A DNA stretch of 5,832 nt. It comes from CAIQQQ01 sp040399685. Its GTDB lineage: Bacteria; Pseudomonadota; Alphaproteobacteria; Acetobacterales; Acetobacteraceae. Both the position numbers and the translations under genes were made by a program. Below, piece after piece: positions 1-3,793 of this stretch. The notes below the pieces were generated by a model. That model was not told the DNA's origin and did no database searches. It saw only the letters and a program-made list of their open reading frames with translations. The stretch covers positions 1-5,832 of the forward strand of contig JBBART010000045.1 in assembly GCA_040399685.1 (NCBI GenBank), given 5' to 3'. How positions within the stretch are numbered: position 1 is the stretch's first letter; the number at the start of each line of letters is the position of its first letter.

Positions 1-134
1 CTCCGTTCTCATCAAAACACCTAAACAAGGTGTCCGCGAAACCGGCAGCAGCTCATAGGCGTGTTTTCTCAACTAGAGATGTGACGCGCCGTGAATACCC
101 CACGATTTCGGAAGGTGCCGGGGAGAACCTGATA

Positions 135-144
135 GGGGGGGGGG
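135..144. repeat. Homopolymer run of ten G
   Basis: Ten consecutive G residues on the plus strand, ten C on the minus strand. Such tracts are prone to slipped-strand length change and to sequencing error. The tract lies inside a doubtful minus-strand reading frame (53-349), where it contributes proline codons. A length change would shift that frame. Confidence 0.85.
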
Positions 145-263
145 CATCCGGCGGCGGAACCTTGAGGGGCGGCGGAGAGACAGCGACAGCACCAACCGCA
201 TAACCGGCACCCGCCGAGGCCCCTGGAGCAACACCCCCGCAACTGACCAAAAACGTAATGAAC

Positions 264-345
264 CCCCTATGCCTAAAAAAGCATCGGGGTGAGCATAGGG
301 GTCTAAGGCACCTATGCCCCCTATGGTCCCTATGCCCTATGGGGG
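264..345. repeat. Cluster of CCTATG repeats, direct and inverted
   Basis: CCTATG occurs at 266-271, 311-316, 320-325, 329-334 and 336-341. The copies at 311, 320 and 329 are spaced exactly 9 bp apart, and the last follows after 7 bp. An inverted copy lies at 294-299. CCCCTATGC (264-272) and GCATAGGGG (293-301) form a perfect 9-bp inverted repeat separated by 20 bp. Another CATAGG lies farther off at 54-59. The arrangement resembles binding-site clusters such as iterons or operators, but nothing in the sequence identifies the binding protein. The repeats are far too short and close for a CRISPR array. Confidence 0.65.
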
Positions 346-416
346 TCACAGCCTCTACGCAATATTTTTTCGGAGGTTGGGTGATACCGTTCGGCGCTAC
401 ATTCCCGCACCGTGTA

Positions 417-435
417 TGCCGTATATTTGCCGTAT
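417..435. repeat. Two direct copies of TGCCGTAT, 11 bp apart
   Basis: TGCCGTAT is found at 417-424 and again at 428-435, about one helical turn apart, so both copies face the same side of the DNA. They lie about 50 bp from the tRNA-Glu 3' end. Paired short repeats at this distance can be integrase or excisionase arm sites, but two copies may also be chance. Confidence 0.4.
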
Positions 436-483
436 GGACTCCGTGGCAAACCCCTCAACAGCACGTAAGCTATTGAAAAGGTT

Positions 484-559
484 TGGCGTCCCTTAGGGGA
501 TTCGAACCCCTGTTAGCGCCGTGAGAGGGCGCCGTCCTAGGCCTCTAGACGAAAGGGAC
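484..559 (-). tRNA. tRNA-Glu (anticodon CUC)
   Basis: Read on the minus strand, the 76-nt sequence folds into a complete cloverleaf. The acceptor stem is GTCCCTT/AAGGGAC and the D arm has 17 nt. The anticodon stem GCGCC/GGCGC closes the loop CTCTCAC, with anticodon CTC at 523-525. The variable region has four bases. The T stem AGGGG/CCCCT closes the loop TTCGAAT. The discriminator base is G, as usual for bacterial tRNA-Glu, and the 3' CCA is encoded at 484-486. It decodes GAG codons, which suits a GC-rich genome. It lies 40 bp downstream of the DUF2256-type gene on the same strand, and no clear promoter of its own is visible in that gap, so it may be transcribed from further upstream. A short T-rich stretch (AACCTTTTC) follows the CCA. 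Confidence 0.97.
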
Positions 560-599
560 ATCCGGAGAGCGCGCTGTTTAGGACAACCCGGCGGGAACA

Positions 600-776
600 T
601 CAAGTCACCTTCTGCATCGCAGTGCGCGCCGCATTGCGGGTGCCGGAGCGGCAGGCATCGGAGCAATAGCGGACTTCGGCCCAGGTTTTCTCCCATTTTT
701 TACGCCATGCGAACGGCCGGCCGCAGACGAGGCAGGTTTTGGTGGGCAGATCTGCCTTCATCCGCATCTTGGCCAT
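600..776 (-). CDS. DUF2256-type small zinc-ribbon protein
   Basis: A 58-residue basic protein beginning MAKMRMKADLPTKTCLVCGR. It carries a CxxC pair (C15, C18) and a CxxxC pair (C38, C42), which together could hold one zinc ion. Between them is the aromatic and basic stretch PFAWRKKWEKTW (21-32), followed by EVRYCSDACR. This pattern, C-x-x-C-G-R-P-F-x-W-R-K-K-W then V-R-Y-C-S-x-x-C-R, is the hallmark I know for the DUF2256 family, which has about this length. The biochemical role of the family is not established. The ATG at 776 was chosen because it starts the family-like region; M4 and M6 are alternatives and no strong ribosome binding site is seen. The start lies 13 bp after the stop of the DUF6476-type gene, so the two are probably co-transcribed and may be translationally coupled. 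Confidence 0.85.
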   Translation of the reverse strand: MAKMRMKADLPTKTCLVCGRPFAWRKKWEKTWAEVRYCSDACRSGTRNAARTAMQKVT

Positions 777-789
777 CAGGTATGCATTC

Positions 790-1059
790 TCAGCGTGACA
801 AGCCGGTGCGCAGGGTTGGCTGGCCCTGGCGGAGGTCGATCACAACCACGCGGTCCGGGCCGCCGCCTTGCAGCAGCAGGCTCAGGCGGTCACCGCTGGC
901 GGATATCTGCGCGATCCTTGTGCCTGCCGGCTCGTCCAGCGCCATGGGGGCCACGGGCTTGGCCACTGACAGGCGCTGGCTCAGGGTGATGCCGAGCACC
1001 ACTACGCCGGCGATGATCATCACGCCCATCAATGCCATCGCGATCTTCAACGCCCGCAT
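790..1059 (-). CDS. DUF6476-type single-pass membrane protein
   Basis: An 89-residue protein starting MRALKIAMALMGVMIIAGVV. One hydrophobic segment covers about residues 4-26, with positive charge before it (R2, K5). A soluble C-terminal domain of about 60 residues follows, containing GTRIAQISASGDRLSLLLQ and DRVVVIDLRQGQPTLRTGL, the kind of beta-rich tail seen in DUF6476 proteins. In alphaproteobacteria such genes sit beside rluD, as here (divergent); family assignment is from memory of the fold pattern and the neighbourhood. The domain probably faces the periplasm, but function is unknown. The frame stays open to an ATG at 1095. I chose the ATG at 1059 because GGAGG lies 7 nt upstream of it and the transmembrane segment then begins at the N terminus. 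Confidence 0.8.
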   Translation of the reverse strand: MRALKIAMALMGVMIIAGVVVLGITLSQRLSVAKPVAPMALDEPAGTRIAQISASGDRLSLLLQGGGPDRVVVIDLRQGQPTLRTGLSR

Positions 1060-1066
1060 TCGCCGT

Positions 1067-1071
1067 CCTCC
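1067..1071 (-). promoter_or_regulatory. Ribosome binding site deciding the DUF6476 start
   Basis: On the minus strand GGAGG is followed by seven bases and then ATG at 1059. This near-perfect Shine-Dalgarno sequence favours the 89-residue form over the longer one starting at 1095. Confidence 0.75.
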
Positions 1072-1088
1072 GCTGCGCCGTGCCCCCT

Positions 1089-1121
1089 GCCCCACGGGCG
1101 GCGGAGCGGCTATCGTGGGGC
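1089..1121. promoter_or_regulatory. Perfect 8-bp inverted repeat at the rluD start
   Basis: GCCCCACG (1089-1096) and CGTGGGGC (1114-1121) are exact inverse complements separated by 17 bases. The right arm contains the only G-rich stretch directly before the rluD ATG at 1123 and ends one base before that codon. In rluD mRNA the hairpin would bury the start region. As DNA, the repeat lies between two divergent genes and could be an operator. Either role is inference. Confidence 0.45.
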
Positions 1122-1122
1122 G

Positions 1123-2115
1123 ATGTCATCCCAAACGCCGCCGGACACAAGCCCGCACATCTTCATTGCCATGCCAGAACACGACGGTGTTCGGCTGGAT
1201 CGGTTCCTGGCCGACGCGATTGAGGACATGTCCCGCTCGCGGGTGAAGCAGTTCATCGAGGAAGGCCGCGTGCGGCGCGGCGATGTGGTGTTGACGCAGC
1301 CATCCGAGTCGATCAAGGCCGGCGCCGTCTACACGTTGCAACCGCCCGTTCCGGTGGCGGCCCAGCCTTTGCCCCAGCATATTGCCTTCGACATCCTGTT
1401 CGAGGACGACGACCTCATCGTGCTCGACAAGCCGGCGGGGCTGGTTGTGCATCCGGCACCGGGCAACGAAGATGGCACGTTGGTCAACGCCCTGCTGGCC
1501 CATTGCGGCGACACACTGCCCGGAATAGGTGGCGAAAAACGGCCTGGCATTGTGCATCGGCTCGACAAGGACACGTCGGGCGTGATGGTGGTGGCCAAGA
1601 CCGAACTCGCGCTGGCGGGCCTTTCAACCGCATTCGCCACGCGAGATCTGGACCGCGCCTATCTGGCGCTGTGCTGGGGCCTGCCGACTCCGTCAGCCGG
1701 CGACATCGAAGGCGCCATCGGGCGCGACCCGCGGGACCGCAAGCGCATGGCGATTGTGGAGCGCGGCGGCAAGCAGGCGCTCACACATTACCGAACCCTC
1801 GGGACCGCGCAGGGGGCGGTGAGCCTGCTGGAGTGCCGTCTGGCCACCGGCCGCACGCATCAAATTCGGGTGCATCTGGCCGCCAACGGGCACCCAATCG
1901 TGGGCGATCCGGTGTATCTGCGCAGGGTGCCCGGCAGCGCCAAAGCCTTGGGATTGGCGGACCGAGACTTGATGCTGGACTTCCCCCGACAGGCGCTGCA
2001 CGCGGCTTCGCTGGGGTTTCGTCACCCGCGCACAGGGGCTGCATTATCGTTCAAAACCCCTCCACCGGCGGACATGCAAGTATTGTTGGACTGCTTGAAT
2101 CTGTCTGGAAGTTAA
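1123..2115 (+). CDS. rluD: 23S rRNA pseudouridine synthase, RluD type (RluA family)
   Basis: A 330-residue enzyme that isomerises uridine to pseudouridine in rRNA. RluD of E. coli modifies positions 1911, 1915 and 1917 in helix 69 of 23S rRNA, at the subunit interface. An S4 RNA-binding domain occupies about residues 22-70 (GVRLDRFLADAIEDMSRSRV onward). The catalytic domain follows from LDKPAGLVVHPAPGN (101-115). The signature HRLDKDTSG is at 145-153, with D148 the expected catalytic aspartate. GRTHQIRVHL (243-252), GDPVY (261-265) and RQALHA (289-294) are also intact. Length is normal. RluD rather than another RluA paralogue is inferred from the S4 domain and overall similarity. The ATG at 1123 has only a close GGGG before it; the ATG at 1171, just before EHDGVRLDRFL, is an alternative. 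It is divergent from the DUF6476-type gene and followed by rpoH on the same strand. Confidence 0.95.
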   Translation: MSSQTPPDTSPHIFIAMPEHDGVRLDRFLADAIEDMSRSRVKQFIEEGRVRRGDVVLTQPSESIKAGAVYTLQPPVPVAAQPLPQHIAFDILFEDDDLIVLDKPAGLVVHPAPGNEDGTLVNALLAHCGDTLPGIGGEKRPGIVHRLDKDTSGVMVVAKTELALAGLSTAFATRDLDRAYLALCWGLPTPSAGDIEGAIGRDPRDRKRMAIVERGGKQALTHYRTLGTAQGAVSLLECRLATGRTHQIRVHLAANGHPIVGDPVYLRRVPGSAKALGLADRDLMLDFPRQALHAASLGFRHPRTGAALSFKTPPPADMQVLLDCLNLSGS

Positions 2116-2139
2116 TCAAGACTTAATGAGTCCTGTTTA

Positions 2140-2168
2140 TTGACCTGCAAGCAATCTTCAGTTACAAG
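2140..2168 (+). promoter_or_regulatory. Predicted sigma-70 promoter of rpoH
   Basis: TTGACC (2140-2145) matches the -35 consensus in five of six bases. After a 17-bp spacer, TACAAG (2163-2168) matches the -10 consensus in four of six. Transcription would start near 2175 and give a leader of about 180 nt before the GTG of rpoH. A second -10-like element, CATAAT (2314-2319), has no good -35 partner. No sigma-32-type promoter was recognised. Confidence 0.45.
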
Positions 2169-2171
2169 ATA

Positions 2172-2325
2172 GTCCATGCGGCGGGCTCAGATGCACCGCC
2201 GCCACGCTGCTGGACCGGACGCTGCCGATAAAAGGGGCTTCGGTTCGGAACATACAGCGCTCGCTGCATCAACCTCCCGGCATATGGCCGGATCTCGCTT
2301 CTGACGACCGCGCCATAATGGGCGG
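2172..2325 (+). promoter_or_regulatory. Structured 5' leader of rpoH (three hairpins)
   Basis: Three hairpins can be drawn in the predicted leader. The first pairs GCGGCGG (2178-2184) with CCGCCGC (2196-2202) and may be extended by GTCCA (2172-2176) with TGGAC (2211-2215). The second pairs CCGGC (2277-2281) with GCCGG (2287-2291) over a 5-nt loop. The third pairs CCGC-G-CC (2308-2314, one bulged G) with GGGCGG (2320-2325) around ATAAT. None ends in a T run, so they are not obvious terminators. Their position before a heat-shock sigma gene makes a regulatory role possible, but none is shown. Confidence 0.35.
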
Positions 2326-2342
2326 AAGGAAGAGGCAGACGA

Positions 2343-2348
2343 AAGGAA
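2343..2348 (+). promoter_or_regulatory. Ribosome binding site of rpoH, fixing a GTG start
   Basis: AAGGAA is followed by six bases and then the GTG at 2355. The nearest upstream ATG triplets (2284 and 2318) are not in frame, so the GTG is the best start. Confidence 0.7.
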
Positions 2349-2354
2349 CCTCCC

Positions 2355-3245
2355 GTGGTCTCTGCCGTCATCAATGTCGCGCCTGAAGGCAACCTGACGC
2401 GGTACCTTCAGGAAATCCGCAAATTTCCGATGCTCACATCGGAAGAAGAACTGTCTCTGTCCAAACGCTGGCGTGACCACGAAGATATGCCGGCCGCTCA
2501 TAAGCTGGTCACGTCGCATCTCCGTCTGGTTGCCAAGATCGCCATGGGCTATCGCGGCTATGGCTTGCCGGTGGGCGAGCTGATCAGCGAAGGCAATGTC
2601 GGCATGATGCAGGCCGTCAAGCGGTTCGACCCGGATCGTGGTTTCCGTCTTGCCACTTATGCCATGTGGTGGATCAGGGCCGCCATTCAAGAATACATCT
2701 TGCATAGTTGGTCACTGGTGAAAATGGGCACCACTGCCGCGCAGAAGAAGCTGTTCTTCAACCTGCGTCGCCTGAAGGGCCAGATGCAGGCGATCGACGA
2801 TGGTGACCTGCAGCCTGAGCAGGTCGCCAAGATCGCCCATGCCCTGGCCGTGCCAGAGCAGGATGTGGTGAGCATGAATCGCCGCCTGTCAGCCCCTGAT
2901 CACAGCCTGAACGCGCCCGTGCGGGCAGACAGCGAAGGCGAGTGGCAGGATTGGCTGGTTGACGAGTCGGACAGCCAGGAGACCATGATTGCCGAGCATG
3001 AGGAGTTGAGCGGACGCAAGGCCCTGCTGAACGGCGCCTTGTCCTCGCTTAACGAGCGTGAGCGGCATATTCTGATCGAGCGCCGGCTGAAGGATAATCC
3101 AACCACGCTCGAGGATCTTTCGCAGCAATACAACATCTCGCGTGAGCGGGTGCGGCAGATCGAGGTGCGCGCGTTTGAGAAGCTTCAGAAATCGATGCAT
3201 ACCCAAGTGGCCGATCAGCGACGTGCGGCACGCGTCGCTGCCTGA
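2355..3245 (+). CDS. rpoH: RNA polymerase sigma-32 (heat-shock) factor RpoH
   Basis: A 296-residue sigma factor that directs core RNA polymerase to promoters of chaperone and protease genes. Region 1.2 begins at about residue 14 (LTRYLQEIRKFPML). Region 2 follows, with HKLVTSHLRLVAKIAMGYRG (49-68), GNVGMMQAVKRFDPDRGFRL (80-99) and ATYAMWWIRAAIQEYIL (100-116). The RpoH box QKKLFFNLR (130-138) separates it from the housekeeping sigma-70. Region 4 has a helix-turn-helix at about 251-278 (TLEDLSQQYNISRERVRQIE onward). Length and all motifs are normal. The start is GTG with a good Shine-Dalgarno sequence. It is preceded by a long leader and a predicted vegetative promoter, and followed by a terminator-like hairpin, so it is probably monocistronic although it follows rluD on the same strand. 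The sequence is of the type seen in Acetobacteraceae. Extra rpoH copies elsewhere cannot be excluded. Confidence 0.98.
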   Translation: MVSAVINVAPEGNLTRYLQEIRKFPMLTSEEELSLSKRWRDHEDMPAAHKLVTSHLRLVAKIAMGYRGYGLPVGELISEGNVGMMQAVKRFDPDRGFRLATYAMWWIRAAIQEYILHSWSLVKMGTTAAQKKLFFNLRRLKGQMQAIDDGDLQPEQVAKIAHALAVPEQDVVSMNRRLSAPDHSLNAPVRADSEGEWQDWLVDESDSQETMIAEHEELSGRKALLNGALSSLNERERHILIERRLKDNPTTLEDLSQQYNISRERVRQIEVRAFEKLQKSMHTQVADQRRAARVAA

Positions 3246-3252
3246 ACTCACT

Positions 3253-3297
3253 CCCCCGCGCGGTGCCTGTCACTGCGCGGAGGGACGGGGTTTTCTC
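3253..3297 (+). terminator. Probable intrinsic terminator after rpoH
   Basis: CCGCGCGGTG (3256-3265) and CACTGCGCGG (3271-3280) pair over ten positions with one G-U wobble and a 5-nt loop. CCC (3253-3255) may also pair with the GGG that directly precedes TTTTCTCTC (3291-3299), placing the T tract next to the stem. It begins 7 bp after the rpoH stop and occupies most of the 52-bp gap before the convergent gene. No T tract is seen on the other strand, so it serves rpoH best. Confidence 0.55.
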
Positions 3298-3765
3298 TCA
3301 ATTCGGCGTGCTGTTCCATTCCTGTTGCAGCGTCTCGCGCCGCCGGTTGAGCCGGATGACCTCGATCCGGTGCTGTGCCTCCCCCCAGGCGCCGATCAAC
3401 ACGGGCATGACCTGCGTGAGCAGCCAGCCTCCGGCCTGGGCAGCCCAGGCCAGTGCCAACGTGCGCGTATCGGACAAAAGAGCCAGCGCATCCGCCATCT
3501 GGTGCCCATTGCGCCAGAGGATATCGAGCGGTGCACAGGATGCGGCCATGCCAAACAGCAGCACAGCACGAACGGTCGGATGGCCTGGGGCGCGGTCGCC
3601 TATCCAGGCCAAAAGGCTCGGAAGCAGCAGGATTGACGCCATCATCGCACTGGGTGTGGCCAGAATAAAAACCGCTGCCAGTGTGGCGCCCTTGATCAAC
3701 GTTGAGAACTGACTCTTCGCTTTAACGGCAGGTTTGTCCTGGGGTGGTGAGGGTTTGGGGGCCAT
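3298..3765 (-). CDS. Small integral membrane protein of unknown function
   Basis: A 155-residue protein I do not recognise. The N terminus (1-25) is rich in Pro, Lys and Ser and has no signal peptide. Hydrophobic segments lie at about 27-55 (ATLAAVFILATPSAMMASIL onward, perhaps a helical hairpin), 65-83 (VRAVLLFGMAASCAPL) and 103-127 (LALAWAAQAGGWLLTQVMPV onward). The C-terminal 25 residues are charged and probably helical (EAQHRIEVIRLNRRRETLQQ), a possible cytoplasmic coiled coil. The basic N terminus suggests that end is also cytoplasmic. The ATG at 3765 lies 28 bp after the stop of the kinase-like gene on the same strand, so both probably form one transcript and the two membrane proteins may work together. 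No strong ribosome binding site is seen. It converges on rpoH. Confidence 0.8.
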   Translation of the reverse strand: MAPKPSPPQDKPAVKAKSQFSTLIKGATLAAVFILATPSAMMASILLLPSLLAWIGDRAPGHPTVRAVLLFGMAASCAPLDILWRNGHQMADALALLSDTRTLALAWAAQAGGWLLTQVMPVLIGAWGEAQHRIEVIRLNRRRETLQQEWNSTPN

Positions 3766-3793
3766 CAGCTGCGGCCACCGGCCGCGCAGTCTT

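Larger units (their letters stand above)
1..483. other. Gene-poor, repeat-rich region beside tRNA-Glu
   Basis: I see no convincing protein gene here. The longest reading frames (minus strand 53-349; plus strand 258-476 and 314-496) are low-complexity, run through short repeats, lack a convincing ribosome binding site and resemble no family I know. The minus-strand frame has a proline-rich tail (PPPLKVPPPDAPPP) that is vaguely like small phage lipoproteins, but the resemblance is not enough for a call. The stretch contains CCTATG repeats, a run of ten G and a TGCCGTAT pair, listed separately. It looks less GC-rich and less gene-like than the rest of the window. Because it lies directly downstream of the tRNA 3' end, it could be the edge of an integrated element; that is inference. 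Confidence 0.5.

Noticed and set aside
311..341. CRISPR-like regular spacing
   Set aside because: The unit is only 6 bp with a 9-bp period; there are no spacer-length unique segments and no cas genes in the window.
53..349. Minus-strand 98-codon frame with a proline-rich tail, possibly a small phage-type lipoprotein
   Set aside because: No clear ribosome binding site, no start codon close before the hydrophobic stretch, a low-complexity N-terminal part encoded by the CCTATG repeats, and dependence on a ten-C tract.
258..496. Two overlapping plus-strand frames of 72 and 60 codons
   Set aside because: They translate the repeat cluster, have no family resemblance and one runs into the antisense of tRNA-Glu.
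521..1246. Plus-strand 241-codon open frame
   Set aside because: It runs antisense through the tRNA-Glu, the DUF2256-type and DUF6476-type genes and into rluD. Its product is an Arg/Pro/Ser-rich mix typical of GC-rich shadow frames.
1126..1557. Minus-strand 143-codon frame within rluD
   Set aside because: Complete overlap with rluD, whose S4 and catalytic motifs are unmistakable.
2314..2319. CATAAT as a second rpoH promoter
   Set aside because: No acceptable -35 element 16-18 bp upstream, and the bases lie in a hairpin loop of the predicted leader.
2187..2705. Minus-strand 172-codon frame opposite rpoH
   Set aside because: It is antisense to the well-supported rpoH coding region and its leader and shows no recognisable domain.
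3142..3712. Plus-strand frames downstream of and overlapping the rpoH end
   Set aside because: They overlap the rpoH C-terminal region in another frame or lie antisense to the 155-residue membrane protein gene, and pass through the terminator hairpin.
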